Shown here one piece after another: positions 53,401-64,000 of a stretch of 64,000 bases of DNA (position 1 is its first letter; each line of letters begins with the position of its first letter). Source of the DNA: Bolinopsis microptera (Eukaryota > Ctenophora > Tentaculata > Lobata > Bolinopsidae); the NCBI RefSeq assembly GCF_026151205.1, contig NC_087080.1, positions 9,843,837-9,907,836 of the forward strand. The letters are read 5' to 3'. The position numbers were made by a program, and so were the translations under genes. The notes beneath the pieces are model-generated. The model was not told where the DNA came from and made no database searches. It saw nothing but the letters and a program-made list of their open reading frames with translations.

Positions 53401-55270
53401 AAAGTACGTGTTAGGAACATGAGAGCACAGTGTTTAATGATGCACGGTAGACCACCTCCGGGATAGAATTTATATCAAGCGGGGAAAACTCCGTTAGGTT
53501 GAGAAAATGCTTGAGAAAAATAAGGTCTTCAAAGGCTTGTAATTGTTCATGATCCTTCAAATGCCAAGATTTCACACATCGAACTTATTGCATAACAATA
53601 ACAATACTGCAGAGTTTCCTAATTCCTCCGTTATTCTCTCAACCACGCTGCAAGTAACGTACTTCCGAAGCCCTCATCCCCCAGTACGTACCAAGAATCG
53701 CCGCTTCACCGCCTATTGACCACACTAATGCGCGAGGAGAAGATGATGAAGCAAGAACTAAGAAGATGAATCTTTGTTTTATCCTTTATTTATTTTGTTA
53801 TTTCACATTTTATAAATGTTGGTTTTTTACTTCTTACTTAATGAAGTGTTTTATTTTACTCCTTCGATAAAGTGAAAAGAGGAGCAAAATATAAGAAAGG
53901 AGAAAGACGGGGAAAAAAGGGTAGTATTAAAAAGATTGTATTGGGATTTTATAGAACGTTTAGGCGTTAAATAACAAAATTATTAATTCAAGATGGGCTG
54001 ATGCCCTGACAGAGCTGTAGCATGCATGGGTGGTATCAAGACCCAAATGGAGTTGAGTCCCTCCCACAATGTTATCAAGAACTCGGTATTTTAATTGGAT
54101 GGAACGCAGCAAGAACTCTCTTTCCCCTCTTGTCATGGGATTAACAACCGAATTTTTGCCACAAAAATCCGAGCTTTTCACCACAAAGGTCTGGATCCTA
54201 CTTTCAAATGAACTTATTTGTTTTTTTACAACAAAAAAGGATTTGAATTACTAATTAAAATATCATGAGGAGTCACATGTTAATGTTGCACGGGTAGACA
54301 CCTCCGGGATAGACATAATCAATGGGGAAAAACTCCGTCTGGTTGAGAAAATGCTAGAGCTCGAATTCATAAGGTGTTGGGTCAGAGCGTCGGAAATGTC
54401 ATAGAAGATAATATTGCCCGCTTTGGGGAGGAAACACAGAATGTTACAGCCCTTAAGGAAGTGACCCAGCAAAAGCATCAGAACCTGACCATTCAGCGAA
54501 TTAACAGAAAACTTATGGTAACATTTTGAGGATTTCGTGGATGTTTGGTTCCTTTGCTTCTAGACGGGAGGCTGCTTCACTGGGACCTGTGAGCAAGATT
54601 GACAGACCCTTGAATACTTTTATTATCCCTTTTTCAGTTGGAACTGTATTGGGTACATTCAGAGGGTACAAACAGAAACTATGCTAAATGGTTAAGCAAA
54701 AGTAGGGCAGCAAAGATAATGCATTTTCTATTACCACTTACGTTTATATTGATTAAACTTATGTAAAAATTCTTATAAAAATTGAGACTTATTGACGAAT
54801 CTACTCCACCTTTTCGCTCGTAATACTAAAAATGTAAAATATTGAAGGAAAAGGTGAAGAAAACAATTTTTACTTTTATTGAAAAAACGAATAATAATGC
54901 CACTTTCTTCCTCCTAATGTTTCGTTTTTCAGCACACAAAAGTGGTCCAAGCTCCGAATGATGATCTCCACATCAAGACAACTGCCATGCAGAATTTTCC
55001 GCTTTCTAGACGGAACTGCTGAGGTTCGTTCGGCACTGATGACCCAACAACCAATTCATGTCGAAAAGCGACGAGAGGTTTATAATTTATTCTTAATAGT
55101 TAGAGCTATAAGGTATTTGAATTATAATATATAACGACATCATAATCAACGACAGTAAGTGACAGATTCAGTCACTTTGGCCCCTTGACTAAAAATCAAT
55201 CAGATAACTGGAGAAATGGTTGAAAAAGAGGATCTTTGGTGATGGCTGAAAACGACCTCAACAGTAGTAT

Positions 55271-55865
55271 GGAACGAGATACTGAAAGGTATTTCAGAAC
55301 TGAGGCCAGCGGCCTCACAGCTCAGCTCTACTTAGTTACGTAGTTAATTATCATAAATGTATGCTACCATTCATCTTACAAATAACCTATCCATTATCTT
55401 AAACTCGTTCCTTCTTAAGTTATCAACTAATAATGTATATTAAACTGTGCCTGCTTTTATAATATCAATGAATAATTGTCTAGGACTTTGTTATAAGTGC
55501 TATTTCTAATGTAAAAGAAAGGTCACTGCCAGACGCCAGTGCCTGAAAAATGGAAACAAGTCAAAATATGCCAGAGAAAGAGACCAAATGAGGGATCAAA
55601 CCTAATCAGTTTTGGTAAGATTATTGTTTACATTTCTTAATTATATTATTATAACCGATAGATTGGTCCTGTAATATGGAGTTGTTATGAGCTCAATCGC
55701 TCTATTGGCAACATTTAGCAACTCACAGAAGGCTTATATAGCTGAGGCTTCGCCAATTGAGCTCCTGCTCTGGTTGCCATCTCTGGCATCACCCCACCAA
55801 GCCCCTACACCTACCCTGTTCCGAGCGACCATTTTTCTGCATTTGAGAACTAATTGTGGCAGAGG
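55271..55865. other. Sequence between array and satellite fragment; no gene assigned
   Basis: AT-rich. A frame at 55687-55881 (MSSIALLATFSNSQKAYIAE...) is open but has no support from splice sites or homology, and runs into the GA-rich satellite. Confidence 0.35.
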
Positions 55866-55985
55866 TTTGAGAGGAGGATGAACTGATGAGTAATGATGAG
55901 GAGAAGGAGGTGAAAGAAGAAGTTTAAGGAGAAGAGGATAAAAACGGACTGAGGAGGAGAGGAGAAGGACTGAGGAGGAGAAGGT
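55866..55985 (+). repeat. Fragment of the GGA/GAG satellite
   Basis: GAGGAGGATGAACTGATGAG to GACTGAGGAGGAGAAGG matches the degenerate GACTGAGGAGGA satellite of 15.9-19.5 kb in motif and strand. Confidence 0.8.
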
Positions 55986-56260
55986 ATTGTATTGTATTTT
56001 ATAGTACGTTTAGGCGGTAAATTACAAAATTATCATTTTCAATCATTTTCATCATCATTTCATCAATTACAAAAGTTATGAATCACGAGAACAGCAAAAA
56101 ACAGCAAGAACCTCTTCCCCTTCTTATCATGGGATTTAACAACCGAATTTTTGCACGAAAAATCCGAGCTTTTCAACACAGTAAGGTCTGGATTTCCTAC
56201 TTTTAAATTAACATATTTGTTTTACAAAACAAAGGAGTTGATTGACTAATTAAAATATAC
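55985..56260 (+). repeat. Partial block E copy after the satellite fragment
   Basis: GTATTGTATTGTATTTTATA and TACGTTTAGGC match the leader of block E (35371-35405). Then CCTCTTCCCCTTCTTATCAT to GATTGACTAATTAAAATAT matches the end of E (35550-35690). The middle is missing. Confidence 0.85.
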
Positions 56261-57019
56261 ACGTTTTGTGTCTGTTTATTTATATGGTATTGAATGCTGA
56301 AACTGATTAAAGAGCATCTAGAAAAACGTAATCCAATATTACGAAAACACCTTTGAAATTATGCACCGCAGAGATAAGCAGATTCTGCTCGGTACAATAG
56401 GATTGGGGACAGTATAAAATTGTAATGGGGTTATTGATTTGCCGTTATGGAACTTAAATCTTTTGATAGTCGGACATCTATAAAAGCTTACATTATTTGT
56501 GCACTCAAAGCTGTTAGCAAAATGTCCATTATTATTTGGGCACTCGAAAGCTGTTACAAAAGGTATCGTTTATTATTGTGCACTCGAAAATTGTTTACTC
56601 TATTCGGGTGCTGTTAGAAAACGAGGACAACAGTATATAATATGGAGAAGAAAAAGATAGCAGATTTACAAAATATGTTAGCTACTACCGTATTCTGATC
56701 CTGGAGTAAAATATATACAAATACATAACAATAAAACTAAATGGAATTTTTATATTATTACAGCAAATTTCGTCAAGCCGAATTTCGTTAAACCTCTTTA
56801 GGTTTACTTGTGCAGCCTAATTATAGCAAGGTTGCCGAGAAATGGCACCCGTTAAAATTCCGTTAAACAAAATATCCCCTTATTAGTAATAGCCATCCAA
56901 GGGCAGTTAAAAATGTAAGCTAAGCGAGACTACGTGATTAAAGGTAAAAGGATATCACCTGATCCCACCTGAACGGTGTAACCTGGGTGTGTCATATATT
57001 GCATTTCCTTGATATGCTT
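56261..57019. other. Intergenic, nothing recognised
   Basis: Contains a loosely repeated word (TTGTGCACTCGAAA-type at about 56498, 56537 and 56577). No gene. Confidence 0.4.
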
Positions 57020-57065
57020 CATATTCTGGGTCCGTGTGGATGAATCTACACGGACCCAGAATATG
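57020..57065. other. Perfect 18-bp hairpin with 10-nt loop
   Basis: CATATTCTGGGTCCGTGT at 57020-57037 is the exact reverse complement of 57048-57065; the loop is GGATGAATCT. No flanking complementarity extends it, so it is short for a miRNA precursor. Confidence 0.9.
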
Positions 57066-57980
57066 ATCCGGATATGATCCAGATATCGAAGATAACTAGC
57101 TGATTTAGTAGAACTGGACCTGTCTCATAGTAAGGAAAATTTTGAGATTTTGAATATTATTGTAGAGCTCGATCTAATTTCTTTTGTTCTTACCGACAAA
57201 AAATGTCCCCATGATCTATAGATATGCATGTCAAATTTTGGAGATTTACCTGTAATTCAATTGTAAAGATAAGTTATATGTCAAGGTCTTCTCCAATAGA
57301 GTTATGTAGCCATGTTTTCATTATTCCTTTCTCCAAGCTGATATATATGGTTAACAATGAGTACGTTTCCACGACATTTTTGACCTTATCAAAAGAGTAA
57401 AAACACATTTTAAAAATCGCCTCATATTTCCCTGGCTGGGCTATCTCAGGAACACATGTCCAAATTTAACAGAAACGGATGAAGCATAGGAGAAGATAGG
57501 TTTAAAGAGGATTTAAAGATGATTCCGAAGAAGATTTGAAGAGCCTAAAGACTGATTTTAAAGAAAATACTTTAATAAAAAACCTCATGTTATGAAAATA
57601 TGACAGAACTCAATGTGTCAAAAAATAAAGGGTATATAATATTTAGTTACGTTTGGAGTTTGGGACTGCCAATTGGTCCCAATGGATACGTTAACTTAAA
57701 ACGAAAGCAAAAAAATGTTAAGAAACCAAAGAAGCAAAGGGTGGTTCATTATTAATATAATATTTTTTGGCCTCAGACCCCACCCAGCCCGTGGCAATTA
57801 ATTCATCTGACTACGTATTAATACTACGTCATACTCACTAATTTCCTTATTTTTTTACTTTAGAAGGTCGGTAATCCGCCACTATTTTAAACAACTTCGG
57901 CGAAGACCGAATTCATCGCTGCGTAGTAGTGAGTGAAATACGGTTAGTTTGTATTTTGTAGAGTTACGAAAATATGAAAA
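57066..57980. other. Intergenic, nothing recognised
   Basis: AT-rich, no supported feature. Confidence 0.4.
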
Positions 57981-58108
57981 CCGAGATGAAGATAATAACG
58001 CGGAAGAATCGCGAAGATTCAACGCATTGCAGACTATGACACCAACACTCAGACGCTACTGCTCGGTTGTTACCGAAACAGTCGCATATTTGTTAGAGAG
58101 AAAATTAT
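57981..58108 (+). CDS. Possible short exon upstream of the homeodomain-like region
   Basis: A coding-like stretch reads FNALQTMTPTLRRYCSVVTE TVAYLLERKL and ends before ATTAT/GTAAGTAT, a strong donor. An alternative frame is also open. There is no homology to support it. It may belong to the gene at 58443-59545. Confidence 0.25.
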
Positions 58109-58442
58109 GTAAGTATTAAGAAAGGGCAGGATAGTAATGTGTGACTTTATTTTTAATATTATTGATGTTATACTTACCTCAAATGGCATAAATTTTGAGG
58201 GAAAATTCCTAGTTTCAACTTCAATATCTGGATGATTAAATTAAGCAACCATGAATCTTTTCAGAAAGTTGGCCAATCCCAATAAAACATGTAGATGCGT
58301 TGGTGAGTATATCGTTGAAACCAATGAAACTTAATACTAGCGGTGGAATTAAGGGTGAAGAAAATTTGTCGGACGATATCAAAATGTAAGTTTCAGTAAT
58401 TTTGAAGGGAAGGACCAATATGATAAATAGAGTCCGAATATT

Positions 58443-59545
58443 ATGGTAATAGGGTTAAGGAAACTTGTTGGATTTTACTGTTTTCAACTTTCATTTCAAC
58501 AGTTCAACTTCATCACCCATTTCAACTACAGATTTTACAGTTCACAACCTGACACGAACATGAATTCCGTTTACAGAAAACCTGCTACTCCTTACAACCG
58601 ACAAGTCCTCCCTCACTTCACCCTCCCATCCCATCACACGAGACTCGAAGATCCCACGCTAACCTCTTCACCTGTTGGGCCAGCCATCCTGATTCCTGGA
58701 CGACCCTTCTTCACTCACCTTAACACTTTCCCCATACTCCATTTACAGGACTCCACCAAGACCTTCACAACCGAGATGATATACTAGATGTCACTCCTGT
58801 TAAGTCTATATTGACATTTTTTCACGCCTCACGATGAGATATGATGGATCCTGAAGACGAAACAGATCCTGAAGACGAATCCAGCCCTAGAGACCCGGAA
58901 AAAAAAAAAACAAAATTTTCAGAGCTGAAGACGAATCAACGCTGGAGACTAATCAGACCTGAAGACGATACAACCTTGAAAACGACTCAGACCCTGAAGA
59001 CGAATCAGACCTGAAATCTCTTCACCATCATGAACTGCATTCAATGGAACACCCCGGAGACCCTGCCCTATCCAGTGTACCCACGACACTCGAGATGAAG
59101 GAATTGTTGTGTGCTCTAACGATCCTACTTCTCCTCCACCTCCCTACCACACCTCCCACCTCGTTTTCTAGACCCCACCTTCAACCCAACGGATCCGAAC
59201 CTAAAACCCCTACCACTCCTACCATACCACCTAAACTCTCTGGTGCCCATCGACCTAAACCAATCATCCCCCTCCAACCAGGTCCCTTTACCTCACCGAC
59301 CTCCCCCTCTCTCCTGGCCTTCTCTCTCTATCACTGCAGTCACCTACTCGACCCAGAAGCTAAGAGCGATAACGGAGAACACGGGGATTTCTTCAGAGCA
59401 GGAGGCGAGTTGAAAGCAATACTTCCGGCGGAGCAAACCTTTGGATCTGGGTCCCCGGAGACAGGTTGCCAAATGGTTGGGATCAAGGAGTCTACTGTGT
59501 TCCAGTGGTCGTCCACCAAAGAAGAAAGAGCTTGAATATTTTGTG
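58443..59545 (+). pseudogene. Pro/Ser/Thr-rich and homeodomain-like coding region, frameshifted
   Basis: The first open part (58443-58787) contains MNSVYRKPATPYNRQVLPHF, and the second (59044-59370) is Pro/Thr-rich (PKTPTTPTIPPKLSGAHRPK). After these, in three frames: RRTR (59373-59384), ISSEQEA (59387-59407), KQYFRRSKPLDLGPRRQVAK then WLG, then IKESTVFQW (about 59476-59505), and HQRRK. This order fits the three helices of a homeodomain (RRTR...L..YF....D...RRQ.A..LG....V..W....R). The Asn51 position is not clear. At least three frameshifts and one stop break it. It is a decayed homeobox gene or a real one with sequencing errors. Confidence 0.5.
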
Positions 59546-60680
59546 GTATTTTGTATGGTGGGGGGGGGTAGATGGGGGGGGGGATGTGGATGTTTTTGTA
59601 TGTGATTTTGAAAGGTTTGGTTATTGTGTTTTTTTTTTTTTTGGTTTGTTTTATTATTTGGTTATAATGTGTTATATGGTTGAATTTATTAAATAACTTA
59701 AAATTTGCAGCAACTATTTCCGAAACAAGATGTTATGGACTCAAAAGAGAGTGAAGAAGATATCAAAACATGATTTGTGATCCTTAATGCGATAAGAAAT
59801 GCAAAGTAGTATAGGACTTCTTTAATATTACCTAATGTACTTCTTCATGCAGCACTCCGGGAAGTGCACTCAGCTCCTCCCTGCCACTGAGTAATAGTAA
59901 AAGTAGAAGAAGATGGAGCCGCAAGATATAGGTTATAGAGTGGACTGGAACAAGTGGAAACTATAGTTCCTCTAAATTAAGTTATTAAGCCCCCATAAAG
60001 GGGACGGCGGAATAATGAGTTAAATTATTTGTTATTTTGTTGTTAAAAATAATAATGGTATCATTATTCCTGAAAGAGAAGATAGATGATGTAGCATGTT
60101 GAATTGGCCGGTGGTCAATAATTTGGTAGTGTCATTAGTTATAGGGGGGGGGGGGGGGAGGGGGGGGGGGAGGGGGGGGGGGGGGATGGGGAACGAAGAG
60201 CTTTTCCGAGCCATAGGTGGTGGTAGATGCATTAGCGGGGTGTGGGGAGCCTTTAATAATGGGGTTTGTAGTTGGGATAGGTGGATTAGTTTGGTATAGG
60301 TTTGAAGTTGGAGAATTGGTAATTTGGGTAATTAGTATTTTGAGGGGTATATGATTGAGTGATTTGTATTTTTGAGTAGTGTGTTATATGTTAAGTGTTT
60401 GGGGGGTATTATGAGTGGAGGGGAGGTTATGTGATTGATTGGTTATTGTAAGTTGTGATAATTGAGGTGCTACCGGTCAGTGACAAATTTACAACTGAGG
60501 AACTTTGAATGCTCTGACAAGGAATTCATCTGATTAAAACGCAAAATCTCCAGCTGAACGTTCAGAAAAACGTTTTGCGTTTTGTTTCAATGTTTGAGCA
60601 AGTAAAATGATGATTAACAAGAGCGCAATGCAAAACTTTCTGCTATCATTAACAACTGATTTTCACTTTCAGTGCGAGCG
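59546..60680. other. Non-coding, with G-rich runs
   Basis: G runs lie at 59562-59584 and 60145-60185 and make spurious Gly/Pro frames. A short Ser-rich frame after CATGCAG (59853-59920) is possible as a terminal exon but unsupported. Confidence 0.4.
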
Positions 60681-60699
60681 ATTGTTTTGGACCCGAATC

Positions 60700-63600
60700 C
60701 ATTGATGTGTCGACTTATCTTAATGAGGGCTAAGATAGATATTGCAATACTTAACGAAACCTGGTTTAAGAGTTCTATTGCTGATAGTGAATATCTGCAC
60801 CCCTGACAGATATAAAGATATTGCCTCTGATAGAACGAAGAAAACTCATCCACCAGATCCTTCTAATCCAACCCCTGTTTTTAGGAGGAATGGAGGAAGG
60901 GGTCATGATGCAGTGAGAGCAGACCTGATCTACTTCAAAGGAAGTTCATCTCAAGTATGGTGCAGAAATTCTTGCTGTGGAATTTAAGACATCCACTGGA
61001 ATTAAGTTTGTTGATGCACATGTTTATCGTGTTGGTACAACTGGGCTCCGCAAATCATGAAAAAAATTGTTGAGTCTTTGAAAACTCTTCTCAGAAGAAG
61101 GGACTGAGTAAAGTCTTTCATACTAGGAGATTTTAACCTGACCGGAGTTTCCTGGTCTACCCGGGCCAGCTCCTGTTCCATTGAGTCAAATCTTTTGTTG
61201 AATCTTTTGTTGATCTAGGCTTCAACAATGTGGTGTTACCACCTACCCACTGCAAAGGCAAACACTTGACCGATTGCTCACAACTCTGTGTCCAAAGTAT
61301 TAATGACCTAATGGTAGGTGAAGAGATAGGGCTTGCAAGTCTGACCACTTCCCCATCAATGTTAAGATCAAGTTAAAGTTGGTAGGAAGAAGCCAGTCAG
61401 GCGTATGTTCTATACATTAAGATGTGACTGGGAGAGGCTAAACCTTGAACTCCGACACACTATTGGGATGCATTGCTCAATGGCACAGACCTGAAATTGA
61501 TGGAAAAAATTTAAGGACATACTTTTTAATGTCACAGATAAATTTGTTAAAAAATGCACTGTCAAGACTGATGGCCAAGATCCATGGTTTGACTCGAGTG
61601 TTATGATGCATGGCGTAAGAAAGTGAGATTAATTAAAGAAAGGCATAAAAAGTGATAGAGCTGAATTGCATTCTCCTTGCTAGAAAAATTTCAAAAATGT
61701 GGTGCTCAAAAAATGAGGGAAACATTAAATGTATCGTGATGATAGTGCTTAATAACAAAAAAATTTATGGTCCTATGTCAAATCGAAACAGTTGTCAGTG
61801 AATCCCTGAGTTTGTAAGCCCCACCACCGCACATCCCACACCACCCCAATAAAAAAGGGCACTGTCCGCACGCCCGCTGAAGACAGGCCAACCTATTTAA
61901 TGACTTTTTCTTCGAGCAGTTCTCTGAGGGATCAACTTATGGACCATAGATATAGATTACTCTAATGATTGGCGCTTTGATTATTTAATTTTGACCACAG
62001 AAGGGTTCGCAAAATCCTTCCAATATTAATGCTAATAAAGCGTTAAGGACCTGATGGTATACATGGTAAACTTTTGAAAAACTGTGCGGTTTGGTCTCGC
62101 ATACCCTATATCAATACTTTTTCATTCATGCTACAACATTGGGACTCGACCAAGGAGGCAACTGGGCACATTGTACCATATTCAAGAAAGGGGAATAATC
62201 ATGAGGTTTCAAATTATAGGCCAATTTCTCTTACTGCCTTAATCACAAAAGTTTCTTGAACGCAGAATAAGAGATGATTATTGGCACTTTACTAATTGCA
62301 GATTCAATGACAAATCAGCATGGTTTTCCGATCTGAAGTCTTGTCAACTAATCTTGTTGACGGTGCGACTAGCCTAGCGCTCTCACTGAATGAAAATATG
62401 AGAAAAATAGTAGTCTACTTAGATTTTGCCAAGCATTTGACGCGTTATCCATGATCTTATATTATTTAAGCTAAAGAGCAATTTTGTATTGATGGAGGCT
62501 ACTGAAATTCATCACTGATTATCTAAGAGACAGGCAAGCAACAGGTCTTGATAAGTGTCAAGTTCTTCTATGAGATACGCCCAGTCTGGTGTTCCGCAAG
62601 GGTCCAATTTTGGGACCATTGCTGTTCATTATGTCAATTGATGATATATCCAGTGGGGAATTTTCACCAGGCACACACTGTCACTGTATGCCGATGATAC
62701 TAGATTTGGCGAAATTGTTTCGGAGTCTGATATCCTGCGACGGCAGAAGACATTGATTAACTCCATGACTGTCACTTTCAATAAAATGAATTTCATCCCG
62801 ACAAATTAAGCCTCACCGACGCAGGAAGGATACCGAAACTGTTTCCCTCCGTAGTGTCCTACCCAACTCTTGAACTTTGTAACTCCATGGGAAGAATCAC
62901 ACTTGGACTATGTTGAGCATGAAAAGGATCGGTGTAATTGTGACATCAAATCACGATTGGAAGACCGTGCTCCCCAAGTCCTTTCTATAGGCAAAACCAA
63001 AAAATAGGCATGGCGAGAAAAAAGTGTTTATATTGTCCAAGACGAAAATCGTCCGTAAGAAGTTCTGTATCTCCCGTTAGTGAGGAGCCTATTTGTGCAT
63101 TGCTCGGTTATAGGAGACCTTCCCAAAATCCCAGATAACTAGCTGGAGGGCCTCCAAAAGCTGCCATTAAGTGGATTCTTCACGAGGAGTATATGAGTTA
63201 TCCACCATCCACATACATTCACAAATGCAGAACAGCTGAAGTTATGCGATTGAAGACCGCTTTGACTTCTTGGATCTCATCTTCGTCTTTAATATTGTGA
63301 AGCAACTTATACCTGTCTTTTTACCTCATATTTGCAACCAATTTCAAGGCCACTCAAGCTCGAAATAGTCACATGGACTCGCTATGTTTTGAAGCTCTTA
63401 TCTCATCTCGACAAGCTCCAACGCATTTGCCAAGAATTTCTTCTATAGACCCACTCTAAGTGAACACATTCCTCTATATATCCGTGAGATGAGAGTATCA
63501 CTGAATTTAAAGTAAACTTTCCACTTACATGTGGGGGAAAATTATCCCGTGGATTCGGACTTCTGACTTGACTATCAATAGAAACAAATCCGTAAAATAA

Positions 63601-63880
63601 GTTTATTCAAGATTATCGATTCTTGCTGTCTGCATTCACATATTTCTCAATTCATCTCACAGCACAATATTTTTTATGAATTGATTGAATGTGTGTGATT
63701 TTTGTTTATAGAATCTTATTTACAATTTATAAGGCCCTTGCTTGTGCAGGAGCTGCAATTGCCCTCAATATCTGTGTTTTGGTGAACCCTCAGGTCCTTT
63801 GGTACATACAATTTGTCCGAACAAGGTCTACTGTGACAAGCCATGCTTAGAGGACAATATTAGATTAAACTAATTCATTG
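60700..63880 (+). pseudogene. CR1/Jockey-like non-LTR retrotransposon (LINE) relic
   Basis: Endonuclease motifs: DIAILNETWFK (60738-60770), LGDFNLTGVSW (61123-61155) and a PTHCKGKHL segment (about 61243). Reverse-transcriptase motifs: YRPISLTALITKV (about 62214-62252), NQHGF (about 62308), SGVPQGS followed by a frameshifted GPLLF (about 62585-62625), and LYADDTRF (62684-62707) with the catalytic YADD. Stops and indels occur throughout, so it is dead or badly sequenced. The 3' part carries the usual C-terminal basic and hydrophobic segments. An A-run at about 63921-63930 may be the tail. Confidence 0.88.
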
Positions 63881-64000
63881 TGTAAACTTGGTATGTAATT
63901 GACTAGATTTGAAAGATTTCATAAAAAAAAAATATTGGAGAGCCGGGTGAGACAGGGCGGCCCAGAAAAGGGCTAGAGAATCAGCCAAGAAAACTTCAGT

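Larger units (their letters stand above)
43980..55270 (+). repeat. Segmental array, superblock 2 (indel-laden copies)
   Basis: The blocks of superblock 1 recur. A: about 44285 (truncated), 47585, 48700, 51480, 52600. D: 45035, 46100 (partial), 49485, 50540 (partial), 53320, 54255. E: 45845, 50290, 53995. F: 47965, 50740, 51855. G: 48347, 51128, 52240. J: about 54360-55265. Nearly every block has scattered 1-nt insertions and deletions relative to 33.8-41 kb, so no frame survives intact. A poly-C run lies at 49558-49571 and a poly-G run near 44494-44515. Confidence 0.9.

Noticed and set aside
60032-60299. Pro-rich and Gly-rich frames at the G-run
   Set aside because: Produced by the G homopolymer near 60145-60185.

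Overview
The window is nuclear DNA from an animal. It is AT-rich, with GT/AG introns, polyadenylation signals, and gene families found only in metazoans: a receptor protein tyrosine phosphatase with a tandem D2 domain, kringle plus Ig-like cell-surface proteins, a THAP zinc finger, and a homeodomain-like segment. It is crowded with short inverted-repeat DNA transposons, piggyBac-like and CR1-like relics, and satellites. A marine invertebrate (a cnidarian is one possibility) fits, but nothing in the sequence proves the taxon.

Layout. 1-3.0 kb: the last four exons of an R2B/MAM-type receptor tyrosine phosphatase on the + strand. Its penultimate-but-two intron holds about 16 copies of a minisatellite that carries the splice acceptor and the first codons of the next exon. 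3.0-9.5 kb: nested dispersed repeats and several TIR elements. 9.5-14.1 kb: a long single-exon gene encoding nine kringle and six Ig-like domains, with a signal peptide and a GPI-type tail. 14.1-15.4 kb: flank and one MITE. 15.4-19.6 kb: a TIR-bounded element filled with GGA/CTC satellite. 19.9-22.1 kb: inverted repeats, including a family of mini-elements made almost wholly of nested hairpins. 23.1-24.7 kb: a 1.67 kb DNA transposon with perfect 8-bp target duplications. 26.3-27.8 kb: a shorter paralogue of the kringle/Ig gene (two kringles, two Ig), with the same promoter and 3' flank and a 2-nt frameshift. 28-33 kb: more TIR elements, a decayed transposon ORF on the - strand, unrecognised decayed coding sequence, and a THAP exon.

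33.5-55.3 kb is a segmental array. Blocks containing small exons of a gene family I do not recognise recur many times; some are joined to piggyBac transposase C-terminal exons. The first superblock (33.7-41.1 kb) is fairly clean. The second (44.0-55.3 kb) repeats the same blocks but is full of single-base indels, so it is either decayed or poorly polished sequence. 55.3-60 kb holds a satellite fragment, a perfect hairpin, and an indel-ridden Pro-rich plus homeodomain-like coding region. 60.7-63.9 kb is a CR1-like LINE relic with endonuclease and reverse transcriptase motifs.

The strongest candidates for new biology are: (1) the paired kringle/Ig surface genes, whose repeated units are near-identical and carry a perfect cryptic splice donor in every kringle; (2) the expanded intron/exon-boundary minisatellite in the phosphatase gene; (3) the hairpin mini-element, shown to be mobile by target duplications and an empty site in a paralogous repeat; (4) the exon array at 33.7-55.3 kb.
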